Source: an uncultured Eubacteriales bacterium
Lineage (GTDB): Bacteria; Bacillota; Clostridia; Oscillospirales; Acutalibacteraceae
NCBI GenBank assembly: GCA_934464615.1
Contig: CAKSKA010000001.1
Location: 124,001 to 188,000 of the forward strand
Length of the DNA: 64,000 bases
Direction: 5' to 3'
Shown here one piece after another: positions 26,750-36,153 of the stretch. The notes under the pieces were generated by a model. It saw only the letters and a list, made by a program, of their open reading frames with translations, did no database searches and had not been told where the DNA came from. A program made the position numbers and the translations under genes. The stretch's first letter is position 1, and every line of letters starts with the position of its first letter.

Positions 26750-28222
26750 TTATTTTAAATATTTATATACCGCCGCAGTTTCAAAGCCTAATTCCGCAAA
26801 ATCGGATTTGCTTTTTTCATCAAAGGCATAGTATATGCCGTTTACATTTGCAAACTGTTTTTTATACTTTTCAATGTAAATGTTGTTTTTAAATTTCGGC
26901 AGCTGCATATAAGCGGATTTGCCGTTGCCGGCTTTTGCACATATATCCAAAGTTCTTGCTGCGGGGCGGTCAAACACATTTTTTTCTATTACAAAATTTT
27001 CAGAATAGTTTTCGTGGTTTTGCCATGATTTAATGTATGCGGAATCAACCGTCTTGTTGCCGTGTCCGTATCCGCCCAGTCTGCAAAAATTGTAACCGAA
27101 ATAAGTATTCACAAATCCGTTATCCGTTACGTTTGGTTGTGTATTAAAAAATTCAAAGGTGTATTCGCAAGTTTCAAACAGGCAATATCTTGTTATAAAA
27201 TCGCGGAAAACGGATGGCTTTTCTTCATGCCAGTGATATTGCGGAGAAACGCCGGAATCGAATTGCTGATAAATATAGCAATGGTCCCAGACAAAATTAT
27301 CGCAGGAATGCCAGCAACCGCCGCCTCCTCCCATTCTGAGATGTTCGCCCGGGCGTGTACAGTTACCGCCGCCCCAACCGAAAACGCAGTAACTTACTGT
27401 AATGTTGCGGCTGAAATTTGCCCAAAATGCTCCTCTGCCGTAAACAAATTCAATATTGTTAATACTTATATCGTGTGCATAATTTGTAGGATTGGTATCG
27501 GCAGGCCTTGAGTTCATATTTATACAAATTTCGCTGTATACCTCCGTCGGATTTCCCTCATCACAATACATATACAACTTGCCGTCTTTGTCCGGCTCAC
27601 TTGCAAATTCGGTGTTTATCATAAAATCCGTATTCTTTTTAAGGTCTTTAAAATAATACTTTTTATTGCCGTATGTACTGCCGTAGTTAAATACTATTTC
27701 CGGAATATCCGTATCCGGCAGCGGAATACTTAAACACCACACGTTTTTTATATTTGTCATAACCCAGGCTGCGTAAGTCTTTCCGTCATAACATGCACGT
27801 ATCTGCGGTTTCCTGCCCTCGCCGTAGGCGGAGTAACTTACACCGCTTGCCGCCTTTAAAACCCCGTAAAAGACATCATTACGGCGAAGATACACGGTAT
27901 CCCCGTCGCAGTATTTATAAGAGTTTACCTTTTCAAGACTTGCCCAAGCCGTCTGCGGAGTTTTGCCGTCATTATTGTCATCGCCGTCTACGTTTACGTA
28001 ATATGCTGTGTTTTTACAAGGCAGGGAATCATTATTGTACAATATCATATCCCGAAGATCATCACCAAGCCTGTCTATATTGTTTATATATTCCGCTGTT
28101 GCAAAACCGTCGGCGTCATTTGCCAGCATATCAATTTTTTTGCTGTATTCATCCGTTGTCATAATATGTTTCGGAGGACAGTAGGGAATATAAGCGGTAC
28201 TGTTAGAAAGTTTGCTATCCAT
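26750..28222 (-). CDS. Predicted right-handed beta-helix protein, copy 7 (no signal peptide)
   Basis: 490 residues. It keeps the family opening YYVNVDGDDNNDG and TAWASL, and the core QFDSGVSPQYHWHE. The first 20 residues replace the lipoprotein signal and join directly to PPKHIMTTDEY, which matches the mature linker of the lipoprotein copies. The protein therefore looks cytoplasmic or leaves by another route. The ATG follows GAGAGGAG. The motif pattern YYV..GxDxxDG before a Asn/Gly-rich repetitive body is common in beta-helix polysaccharide-active enzymes. No catalytic residues can be assigned. It ends at the terminator shared with proS. Confidence 0.65.
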   Translation of the reverse strand: MDSKLSNSTAYIPYCPPKHIMTTDEYSKKIDMLANDADGFATAEYINNIDRLGDDLRDMILYNNDSLPCKNTAYYVNVDGDDNNDGKTPQTAWASLEKVNSYKYCDGDTVYLRRNDVFYGVLKAASGVSYSAYGEGRKPQIRACYDGKTYAAWVMTNIKNVWCLSIPLPDTDIPEIVFNYGSTYGNKKYYFKDLKKNTDFMINTEFASEPDKDGKLYMYCDEGNPTEVYSEICINMNSRPADTNPTNYAHDISINNIEFVYGRGAFWANFSRNITVSYCVFGWGGGNCTRPGEHLRMGGGGGCWHSCDNFVWDHCYIYQQFDSGVSPQYHWHEEKPSVFRDFITRYCLFETCEYTFEFFNTQPNVTDNGFVNTYFGYNFCRLGGYGHGNKTVDSAYIKSWQNHENYSENFVIEKNVFDRPAARTLDICAKAGNGKSAYMQLPKFKNNIYIEKYKKQFANVNGIYYAFDEKSKSDFAELGFETAAVYKYLK

Positions 28223-28305
28223 AAAAAAACTCCTCTCAAATGATGTTGTCGATATAATTAATATATCATAAAATTTCCGACAATTATATCAAAAAATAAT
28301 TCATT

Positions 28306-28354
28306 TTTAAGTTAAAAAACGCAATAATCCCGTAATTTAAATTACGGGATTATT
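28306..28354 (-). terminator. Terminator after beta-helix copy 6
   Basis: A 14-bp perfect stem (28323-28336 with 28341-28354), TTAA loop. On the minus strand it is followed by GTTTTTTAAC. Confidence 0.85.
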
Positions 28355-28366
28355 TAATTTTGACGT

Positions 28367-29914
28367 TTATTCGCTGTAAATATATACAGAGTCGGTATCT
28401 GCACCGGTTTTTATAAGTTTGTTGATTTCATTCTCGTTAAACTTATACATGACATTATTAATATTTGCGAATTTTTTGTCTTTTTTCTGTATATAAATAT
28501 TGTTGTTGATTTTCGGCATTTTTTCGTAACTTAAAGTATTGCCCGAAGCCGACTGCTCGTACGATATAACTTCGAGTGTTAAGGCTGCGGCACGATCAAA
28601 CAGGTTATATTCTATTTGGCAGTCAATACAGGTGTTTTCGTGTCCCCATGATTTTACGTATGCGCTCATTGAAGTCTTTGTGCCGAAACCGTAACCGCCT
28701 TTGCGGCACAGATTGTATGCAAAATACATACCTTCAAAACGGTTTTCAAGTGTATTTTTTTGGGAATTAAAGTACTCAAGGGTATATTCGCAGCCTTCAA
28801 ACAAGCAGTTGGTGGTTTTAAAATCTTTAAATACAGACGGTGCTTCTTCCTCTCCGTCATACTGGGGAGAAACACCGGAGTCAAACTGCTCATAAAAATA
28901 GCAGTGATCGTAAACAAAGTTATCGCAGCCGTGCCATGCACCGCTTCCGCCGCCGTATCTTACGCCGCCTTTGGTGTCGGCAAATCCGCCGCACCAACCT
29001 ATTATGCAGTAGGACATAAGTATATTTTGACTGTCTGTCGGCCAGAAAGGTCCGCGGCCGTGCAATAATTCAAGGTTGTTTATTGTTACATCATGCAGTT
29101 TTTTACCCGATGTTATTACCTGTGTATCAAGCGGTAATTCAATATCTGCAAAGACCTCTCCGGGATTTCCACCGTCGTAATAAACGTAAGCGCACATATC
29201 AATTTTGCCCTCTTCAACGGTAGGACCGCAGTATACAAAATCAAAATTCTTACTTAATTTTGAAGGTTTTACTTTTTTGTCACCGCAGATTTCGTTGCCG
29301 TCTTTGTCGGTAAATAAAATATGTCCCATATCCTGTTGGGAGAATCTTTTGCTGTACTTCCATACGTTTTCTGTATCGGTCTTTTCCCAAGTGCCGTTGT
29401 CAGGGCCGTTTGTTGAGGCTACTATTCTCGGTTTATAACCCTCGCCGTAGGCGGAATAAGTCATTCCGTTCCTTGCAGACAGCGAACCGCGGAATGTATC
29501 TCCGCGACGGAAAAGGACGGCATCGCCTTCATTATAAGTATTCATACTGTTTACTTTTTCAAGAGTTTTCCATGCCGTTTTTTCCGATTTACCGTCGTTA
29601 TTGTCATCACCGTCGTTAGATACATAGTAAGCGGTACCGGTAAAGGAAACGGATTCCTCATTGTATTTTATCTGTTCTTTAAGACGGTCGGTAAGATCGT
29701 CGACCTTTTTGTTAAACGCATCATCGGCAGTTGAAAAATTTGCGGTTTTAAGCAAATCCTTAAGTTCTGCCTGATACTCCTCGGTTGTCATTATGTTTTT
29801 AGGCTTAACGTACTTGTCTCCGTCTCCGCCGCCTTTTGTTTTTTTACAGGCTGATGCGGTAAAAATCAGGCAAATACATAAAATGAGTGCAGATAAATTT
29901 TTAATTTTTTTCAT
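28367..29914 (-). CDS. Predicted beta-helix lipoprotein, copy 6
   Basis: 515 residues. The N-terminal signal peptide ends in lipobox TASAC with the lipidated Cys at 23, then a Gly/Lys linker and PKNIMTTEEY. It should be anchored outside the membrane. The body carries YYVSNDGDDNNDG, RRGDTFRGSL, GMTYSAYGEG, QFDSGVSPQYDGEEE and GGYGFGTKT. It is predicted to be a right-handed parallel beta-helix of the pectate-lyase-like class acting on a polysaccharide, which is inference. It has its own extended -10 promoter and terminator. The ATG follows AAGGAGCG. Confidence 0.7.
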   Translation of the reverse strand: MKKIKNLSALILCICLIFTASACKKTKGGGDGDKYVKPKNIMTTEEYQAELKDLLKTANFSTADDAFNKKVDDLTDRLKEQIKYNEESVSFTGTAYYVSNDGDDNNDGKSEKTAWKTLEKVNSMNTYNEGDAVLFRRGDTFRGSLSARNGMTYSAYGEGYKPRIVASTNGPDNGTWEKTDTENVWKYSKRFSQQDMGHILFTDKDGNEICGDKKVKPSKLSKNFDFVYCGPTVEEGKIDMCAYVYYDGGNPGEVFADIELPLDTQVITSGKKLHDVTINNLELLHGRGPFWPTDSQNILMSYCIIGWCGGFADTKGGVRYGGGSGAWHGCDNFVYDHCYFYEQFDSGVSPQYDGEEEAPSVFKDFKTTNCLFEGCEYTLEYFNSQKNTLENRFEGMYFAYNLCRKGGYGFGTKTSMSAYVKSWGHENTCIDCQIEYNLFDRAAALTLEVISYEQSASGNTLSYEKMPKINNNIYIQKKDKKFANINNVMYKFNENEINKLIKTGADTDSVYIYSE

Positions 29915-29943
29915 ATAAGCGCTCCTTACATCTTTATAGGATA

Positions 29944-29952
29944 ATTATAACA
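29944..29952 (-). promoter_or_regulatory. Extended -10 promoter of beta-helix copy 6
   Basis: Minus strand TGTTATAAT: TATAAT at 29949-29944 with a TGn extension. No good -35 is seen. Confidence 0.45.
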
Positions 29953-30048
29953 TATAAAAATAAATAAATATAGCAAAAAATAACTTATTTATTTGTACAA
30001 ATTAAACTTGTTTTATGTATTAATCGGATGTAAAAATGAAATATATAT

Positions 30049-30079
30049 AAAAAAACCTCCCGTGTAACTGCACGGGAGG
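30049..30079 (-). terminator. Terminator of the five-gene beta-helix operon
   Basis: A 9-bp stem CCTCCCGTG/CACGGGAGG (30056-30064 with 30071-30079), followed on the minus strand by TTTTTTTATATA. Confidence 0.9.
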
Positions 30080-30091
30080 GGGGAAACAGCG

Positions 30092-31522
30092 TTATTCGCT
30101 GAATATATACACGGAATCAATGTCGGCGTCAAGTCTTTCAAGTGTAATTTTTGCAGCCTTATTGAATTTGTATATAATATGATTAATGTTTGCAAAGTTT
30201 TTATTGCTCGGTTCAATATAAACATTGTGAGAAAGTTTGGGGATACTTCCGTAATCTACTTCAAAACCGCAATCGCCGAAATCATGTCCTATTATTTCAA
30301 TAGACATATCGGCTGCACGGTCAAATATATTGTGGGCAATTTCGCACTTTTTACAGGTGTTTTCGTGTCCCCAGGATTTAACATACCTGCTTTGTGTTGT
30401 CTTGTCACCGAAACCATATCCGCCCTTACGGCAAATGTTATAATTAAATACCATGTTGTCGTAGCCGTTAAATCTTACGGGCTTTTGTGTATGGAAATAT
30501 TCAAGGGTATATTCACAATTTTCAAATACACAATCAGTTGTTTTAAAGTCTTTAAAAATGCCGGCTGTTTCATCTTTCCAGTGGTATTGCGGTGTAACGC
30601 CCGAGTCAAATTGCTGGTAGATATAGCAGTGGTCAAATGTCATTTTATCACAGGAAAGCCATCCGCCGCCGCCGCCGCCGTAGCGTATTTGTTCTTTTTT
30701 GCTTATAAGCATACCGCCGGTCCAACCGCAAACGCAATAACTCATAGAAATGTTTTTACTGTTTGCGGTAAAGAAAAAGTCCTGTCCGTAGCGCAGCTCA
30801 AGGTTTTTAATGGCAATATCGTGCGCATTACCGCCTATTGTTATAATACTTGCGTTGCTTTTACTGCGGCGGCTTATATCTATTTGATTGAATATATCGT
30901 TCGGGTTGCCCTTTTCGCAGCGTAAATACAGTTTATTGTCAAACGGTTCCTCGCTTGAAACTTCACCTGCAAATACAAAGTCAAGATCGTTTTTAAGGTC
31001 TTTAACACTTAATTTCTTTTCTGCATAACATTCGCCGTCGTTAAAGACTATAACGCCTATGTCAAAATCGTTATCCAGCACTTTACTGTAGCACCAAATT
31101 CCTTCTGTGTCGGTCTTTTCCCAAGTGCCCAGCTTACCGTTATGCGCCCAAAATACCTGCGGTTTTGCGCCTGTGCCGTAAGCGGAATATGAAACGCCGT
31201 TTTGCGCAACTATATTTTCATACCATGTATCGCCTCTGCGCAGTAAAAGTGCATCGCCTGCAGTAAATGTGTGGGAATTGGCTTTGCCGAGGGTTTTCCA
31301 CGCTGTTTCGGGGGAAGTACCGTCGGCACTGTCGTCACCGTCATTTGATACATAGTAATTTGTTCCCGACTCGCTGCGTAAATCATCTGTATTTGCGCGA
31401 ATCATATCTTTTGCATCCTCGGTAAGTTTATCAAGTTTATTGTAAAATTCTTCGTCTGCCGTAGTAAAATCAGGTGTTTTTGCAAGTTCTTCTATAGCAA
31501 GGCGATATTGCTTTTCATCCAT
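30092..31522 (-). CDS. Predicted beta-helix protein, copy 5 (no signal peptide)
   Basis: 476 residues. It starts at MDEKQYRLAI, equivalent to the MTTEEY block of the lipoprotein copies, so signal and linker are missing altogether. The ATG has AAGGAG ahead of it. Core motifs are kept: YYVSNDGDDSADG, TAWKTL, RRGDTWYEN, QFDSGVTPQYHWKDE, GGYGFGDKT. It is closest to copy 4, which lies 19 bases upstream. It is the last gene before the operon terminator. Either cytoplasmic or exported non-classically; catalysis is unknown. Confidence 0.65.
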   Translation of the reverse strand: MDEKQYRLAIEELAKTPDFTTADEEFYNKLDKLTEDAKDMIRANTDDLRSESGTNYYVSNDGDDSADGTSPETAWKTLGKANSHTFTAGDALLLRRGDTWYENIVAQNGVSYSAYGTGAKPQVFWAHNGKLGTWEKTDTEGIWCYSKVLDNDFDIGVIVFNDGECYAEKKLSVKDLKNDLDFVFAGEVSSEEPFDNKLYLRCEKGNPNDIFNQIDISRRSKSNASIITIGGNAHDIAIKNLELRYGQDFFFTANSKNISMSYCVCGWTGGMLISKKEQIRYGGGGGGWLSCDKMTFDHCYIYQQFDSGVTPQYHWKDETAGIFKDFKTTDCVFENCEYTLEYFHTQKPVRFNGYDNMVFNYNICRKGGYGFGDKTTQSRYVKSWGHENTCKKCEIAHNIFDRAADMSIEIIGHDFGDCGFEVDYGSIPKLSHNVYIEPSNKNFANINHIIYKFNKAAKITLERLDADIDSVYIFSE

Positions 31523-31541
31523 AATGAATTCTCCTTAATTC

Positions 31542-32960
31542 CTATTTGCTGTAAATAAATCGGTTATCCTCTGCAAATTTTAATTCTTCAAAATCGGCAT
31601 AGGTAGTTTCGTCAAAGGCATAGTCTATTTCATTTACGGTTGCAAAAGGCTTGCCTTTTGGCTCTACAAATAAATTTTGCTTTATAAGCGGAAGTTGACT
31701 GTATGAAAAACTGCGGTCATTGTTTCTGGCACAAATCGAAATTGAATGTTCGGCAGCCTCGAAAAACACATTATTTTCAATAACGCAGTTTTTACTGTGA
31801 TTTTTATGGTTTTGCCAGGCTTTTAAATATGCGGAGCCGTTTGTCTTATCACCGAATCCGCAGCCGCCGTTAAAGCACAAATTATAACCGAAATACATAT
31901 TTTCAAATAAATCGTCGTCGCGGTTTGTTTGCGTCTGGAAATATTCAAGCGTGTATTCGCATTTTTCAAAAAGGCAGTCAGTCGTTATAAAATCTTTAAA
32001 AATGCTGGCGTCGGCTTCACGGTAATGGTATTGCGGGGTAACGCCGGAATCAAACTGTTGATAGATATAACAGTGGTCAAAAACCATATTATTACAGGAA
32101 TGCCAGCATCCCGCGCCGCCGCCGAAACGCAGCGGATTATCTTTGCTGATATATGCGCCGCCGGTCCAACCGCAAATGCAATAACTGACAAAAATATTTT
32201 TGCTGCCGGCGACAAAGAAAATATCATGTGCGTAGTTAAGTTCCAGATTTTTTATTGTAATGTCATGCGCACCGCCCGGCATTTTTATAATGCTTGCCTG
32301 AGTTTTGGTTATAAAACTGATATCTATATTGTCAAACACTTCATTCGGGTTTCCCTCGTCGCATCTGAGGTACAACCTGCCGTCCGCCGCATCATCACAA
32401 GGGAATATATAAACAAAATCCAGATTATCGGTTATATGCTTTAAAGTGTACTTCTTTTGTGCGTACTTCTCGCCGTTGTTAAATACAATAACACCTATGT
32501 CCTTATCGGCTAATTTGCAGTCGTAAAGCCAAATGCCGTCGGTTTCGGTCTTTAACCATGCATTTTCTTTGCCGTTATGGGCAGCGTAAACTTTCGGTTT
32601 TGCACCGCTGCCGTATGCCGAGTATGTAACTCCGCTTTGCGCCGTCATATTCTCATACCATTTATCTCCGCGGCGCAGCAACAGTGCATCACCACTGTTG
32701 TATTTATGCTCGCACGCTCTTTTAAGCGTTTTCCATGCGGTGTCGGGGGATAAGCCGTCTGCGTCGTCATTTCCTTGGGATTCTGAAACGTAATAGTTTG
32801 TACCGTCCAAGCTTGACGCGTCATCGCGGTTTTCAGTTATCATTTTGCGCAAGTCGTCCCTAAGGCTGTTTAATTTATCATAAAACACATCTGTTGCAGT
32901 TGAAAAGTTTTCTGTTTTACAAAGTTCAAGCAGACGCTCTCTGTATTCTTTTTCAGTCAT
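31542..32960 (-). CDS. Predicted beta-helix protein, copy 4 (no signal peptide)
   Basis: 472 residues from the ATG at 32960, preceded by GGAGG. A longer frame to 33032 would overlap the previous gene by 50 bases and has no ribosome-binding site. Like copy 5, it starts at the MTEKEY block without a signal peptide. Motifs: YYVSESQGNDDADG, TAWKTL, RRGDKWYEN, QFDSGVTPQYHYRE, GGCGFGDKT. It sits between a lipoprotein copy and copy 5 in the same operon, so secreted and non-secreted forms are made together. Confidence 0.65.
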   Translation of the reverse strand: MTEKEYRERLLELCKTENFSTATDVFYDKLNSLRDDLRKMITENRDDASSLDGTNYYVSESQGNDDADGLSPDTAWKTLKRACEHKYNSGDALLLRRGDKWYENMTAQSGVTYSAYGSGAKPKVYAAHNGKENAWLKTETDGIWLYDCKLADKDIGVIVFNNGEKYAQKKYTLKHITDNLDFVYIFPCDDAADGRLYLRCDEGNPNEVFDNIDISFITKTQASIIKMPGGAHDITIKNLELNYAHDIFFVAGSKNIFVSYCICGWTGGAYISKDNPLRFGGGAGCWHSCNNMVFDHCYIYQQFDSGVTPQYHYREADASIFKDFITTDCLFEKCEYTLEYFQTQTNRDDDLFENMYFGYNLCFNGGCGFGDKTNGSAYLKAWQNHKNHSKNCVIENNVFFEAAEHSISICARNNDRSFSYSQLPLIKQNLFVEPKGKPFATVNEIDYAFDETTYADFEELKFAEDNRFIYSK

Positions 32961-32982
32961 AAATTCCTCCGTGAAAACAAGG

Positions 32983-34524
32983 TTATTCGCAGAACATATA
33001 AACGGCACCGGTCTCAACTCCGAGTCTTTCAAGTTCCTCGTATGTCTTTTCGTTATATTTATAGGTTATACCGTTTATATTCGCGAACTTTTTATCTTTT
33101 TTCTGAATGTATATATTGTTGTTCAGTTTCGGAATACGCTCATAACTCTTTGTATTGCCGGATTCAGACTGCTCATAACCTATTATTTCAAGCGTATTGG
33201 AGGCTGCACGGTCGAATACATTGTACTCTATTTTGCAGTCATAGCAGCTGTTTTCGTGTCCCCAGGATTTTACATAAGAGCTTGCCGAGGTCTTATCACC
33301 GAAACCGTAACCGCCTTTTCTGCAGAAGTTATAACCAAAGTAAAAATTCTCAAAGCTGTTTTTCAAGCTGTTTTTCTGGGTGTTAAAATATTCAAAAGTG
33401 TACTCGCAAGCCTCGAACAAGCAGTCTGCTACTTTAAAGTTTTTAAATATTGCGTCAACATCATCACTGCCGTTATATTGCGGAGAAATGCCGGCATCAA
33501 ACTGTTGCTTAAAATAGCAGTGGTCGTAGGTAATTGTGTCGCAATCCCTCCAAGCGCCTCCGCCTCCGCCGAGTCTTGTGTTATTGCTGTCATAGTTTCC
33601 GCCAACCCACGAGGACTGACAATAACTCATTGTAATGTTTGTATATCCTGTGCTGAAGAAGTGGTCGGTACCGAAATACAGGTCAAGATTATTAAAAGTT
33701 ATGTCGTGTGAACCCGCTGCAAGACGTAATTGCTCGTTTCCTACAGAAAATTCAATGGTATCAAATCTTTCTGCAGGGTTGCCTTCGGTGCTGTACATAT
33801 AAACTTTAAAGTCCACCGGTCTGTCGGTAGCTTTGCCGAACATATATGTAAATTGTTTGTCCTTTTTAAGCTTGCTGCGGCCGGATACCTTATCAGCATA
33901 ATCTTCGTTTTCGGTGCCTACATTAAATACAACACTGCATATATCCTGCGCGCTTAATTTTTCGCTGTACACCCAAATATTTTCGTCGTCTGTCTGTGTC
34001 CACTCTCCCTCTTTGCCGTCTATGGAGCAGTAGAACTTAGGCTTGAATCCCGTTCCGTATGCGCTGTAAGAAACGCCGCTTTGCGCGGATATACTGCCTC
34101 TCCAAAATCCGCCGCGTTCAAACAGAACAAGGTCGCCTTCGTTTAATTTTGTACTGTTAATTTTATCAAGCGTAGCCCAGGCAGTGCTTTCCGATTTACC
34201 GTCATTACTGTCGTTGCCGTTATTTGATACATAGTATTTTGTACCGGTACATTCGGTAATGTCATCGGTATTGTATTTTATCATTTCTTCAAGCCTGTTT
34301 CCGATTTCGTCGATCTTTTTAAGTCCGGTTTCGTCAAGGGTAGAGAAATTCTGCGTATCAAGCAGCTTTTGCAGTTCGGAATGATATTCCTCCGTAGTCA
34401 TAAGGTTTTCGGGGATAACAAACTTGCCGTCACCCGTACTGCTTTTGCTGCCGTTGCAGGCGCAAAGCGTTAAGCACATGCAAACAGCAATAAACAATGC
34501 CGATAATTTTACGGTTATTTTCAT
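32983..34524 (-). CDS. Predicted beta-helix lipoprotein, copy 3
   Basis: 513 residues. The signal peptide is followed by lipobox LCAC with Cys at 23 and a Ser/Gly linker. The mature part is very close to copy 2 (shared runs such as ECTGTKYYVSN, LVLFERGGFWRG and GTGFKPKFYC), implying recent duplication. The core reads QFDAGISPQYNGSDD. The ATG follows GAGGAAA. It lies 29 bases after copy 2 and 22 bases before copy 4. Confidence 0.7.
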   Translation of the reverse strand: MKITVKLSALFIAVCMCLTLCACNGSKSSTGDGKFVIPENLMTTEEYHSELQKLLDTQNFSTLDETGLKKIDEIGNRLEEMIKYNTDDITECTGTKYYVSNNGNDSNDGKSESTAWATLDKINSTKLNEGDLVLFERGGFWRGSISAQSGVSYSAYGTGFKPKFYCSIDGKEGEWTQTDDENIWVYSEKLSAQDICSVVFNVGTENEDYADKVSGRSKLKKDKQFTYMFGKATDRPVDFKVYMYSTEGNPAERFDTIEFSVGNEQLRLAAGSHDITFNNLDLYFGTDHFFSTGYTNITMSYCQSSWVGGNYDSNNTRLGGGGGAWRDCDTITYDHCYFKQQFDAGISPQYNGSDDVDAIFKNFKVADCLFEACEYTFEYFNTQKNSLKNSFENFYFGYNFCRKGGYGFGDKTSASSYVKSWGHENSCYDCKIEYNVFDRAASNTLEIIGYEQSESGNTKSYERIPKLNNNIYIQKKDKKFANINGITYKYNEKTYEELERLGVETGAVYMFCE

Positions 34525-34553
34525 ATTTTTTTCCTCTTCTATATGCGGTTTAA

Positions 34554-36089
34554 TTATTCGCAGAAGAAATAAACCGCACCCGTTTCAACACCGAGTTTTT
34601 CAAGTTCCTCGTATGTTTTTTCATTGTATTTATAGTTGGTTCCGTTTATGTTCGCAAATTTTTTGTTCTTTTTCTGTATATAGATGTTGTTATTCAGTTT
34701 CGGAATACGCTCATAACTCTTTGTATTTCCGGATTCCGCCTGCTCATATCCTATTATTTCAATAGTAGTAGAAACTGCACGGTCAAATACATTGTATTCT
34801 ATTGTGCTGTCGTAGCAGGTGTTTTCATGTCCCCAAGATTTAATATAAGCGCTTTGCGACGGCTTATCGCCGAAGCCGTAACCGCCGTTCCTGCAGAAAT
34901 TGTAACCGAAGTAGAGATTTTCGTATCTGTTATCAAGATGGTTCTTTTGTGTGTTGAAATATTCAAGCGTGTATTCGCAGCTGTCAAACAGGCAGTCCTT
35001 TGTTATAAAGTCTTTAAATACGGCTGCGGTTTCCTCCTGAGAGTTGTATTGCGGAGTAACGCCTGAGTCAAACTGTTGCTTAAAATAGCAGTGGTCGAAT
35101 ACAAGATTGTCACTGTCGCGCCAAGAGCCGCTGCCGCCGCCGAGTCTGACAAGATTTCCGTCATATGCGCCGCCTGCCCAGTTTGATATGCAGTAAGACA
35201 TTATTATATTTTTAGGCGATGTTGCCCAATAGCCGTTCATACCGAAGTACATATTGAGGTTGTTGAGGGTTATGTCGTGTCCGCCGTCGGGAATGCTTAC
35301 CTGTTCACCGGCCAAAGATATTTCTATTGTGTTGAATCTTTCCGCCGGATTTCCCTCGGTGCTGTACATATAAATTTTAAAGTCTATCGGTCTGTCGGTA
35401 GCTTTTCCGTACATATATGTAAACTGCATATCCTTTTTCAGTTTTTCACGTCCGGATACTTTGTCGGCGTATGTTTCGGTTTCCTCGTCAACATTGAAAA
35501 CAAGACTGCATACATCCGCTGTGCTCATTTTTTCGCTGTAAACCCAAATGTTTTCGTCTTCTGTCTGCGTCCATTCGCCGCTTTTGCCGTCTGAAGAACA
35601 GTAGAATTTAGGCTTAAATCCTGTGCCGTATGCACTGTAGGAAACGCCGCTTTGCGCAGATATGTAGCCGCGCCAAAAACCGCCGCGCTCAAACAAAACA
35701 AGGTCACCTTCCTCAAGTCGTGTATTGTTTACTTTTTTAAGTGTAGCCCACGCAGTTTCGGGAGTTTTGCCGTCATTATCGTCGTTACCTTTATTTGATA
35801 CATAGTATTTTGTACCGGTACATTCGGTAATGTCCTCGGTGTTATATACTATCATTTCTTCAAGTCTGTTACCGAGTTCGTCAATTTTTTTAAGTCCCTC
35901 TTCATCAAGTGTGGAGAAGTTTTGCGTATCAAGCAGCTTTTGCAGTTCTGCATGATATTCTTCCGTAGTCATAAGATTTTTAGGAACGACAAATTTGCTG
36001 TCGCCTGTACCGCCTTTGCTGCCGTTGCAGGCACAAAGTAACATGCAAAGGCAAATCGCCATTGCTGTCAGTTTTAAAAATTTTTTCAT
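34554..36089 (-). CDS. Predicted beta-helix lipoprotein, copy 2
   Basis: 511 residues with lipobox LLCAC (Cys 21). Motifs: ECTGTKYYVSNKGNDDNDG, TAWATL, FERGGFWRGYI, GTGFKPKFYC, LGGGSGSWRDSDN, QFDSGVTPQYNSQEE, GGYGFGDKPS. The mature N-terminal region before YYVSN is helical and charged. Only a weak AGG ribosome-binding site precedes the ATG. It is second in the operon, 64 bases after copy 1. Confidence 0.7.
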   Translation of the reverse strand: MKKFLKLTAMAICLCMLLCACNGSKGGTGDSKFVVPKNLMTTEEYHAELQKLLDTQNFSTLDEEGLKKIDELGNRLEEMIVYNTEDITECTGTKYYVSNKGNDDNDGKTPETAWATLKKVNNTRLEEGDLVLFERGGFWRGYISAQSGVSYSAYGTGFKPKFYCSSDGKSGEWTQTEDENIWVYSEKMSTADVCSLVFNVDEETETYADKVSGREKLKKDMQFTYMYGKATDRPIDFKIYMYSTEGNPAERFNTIEISLAGEQVSIPDGGHDITLNNLNMYFGMNGYWATSPKNIIMSYCISNWAGGAYDGNLVRLGGGSGSWRDSDNLVFDHCYFKQQFDSGVTPQYNSQEETAAVFKDFITKDCLFDSCEYTLEYFNTQKNHLDNRYENLYFGYNFCRNGGYGFGDKPSQSAYIKSWGHENTCYDSTIEYNVFDRAVSTTIEIIGYEQAESGNTKSYERIPKLNNNIYIQKKNKKFANINGTNYKYNEKTYEELEKLGVETGAVYFFCE

Positions 36090-36153
36090 TTTTTACCTAA
36101 CCTTTCTTTTCCGCATAGGGATTTTTATAAACAGCACATTTTGTGCAATTATA

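Noticed and set aside
31542..33032. Overlap of two beta-helix reading frames suggesting a frameshift or fusion
   Set aside because: The overlap disappears with the ATG at 32960, which has a GGAGG site and matches the N-terminal block of its paralogues.
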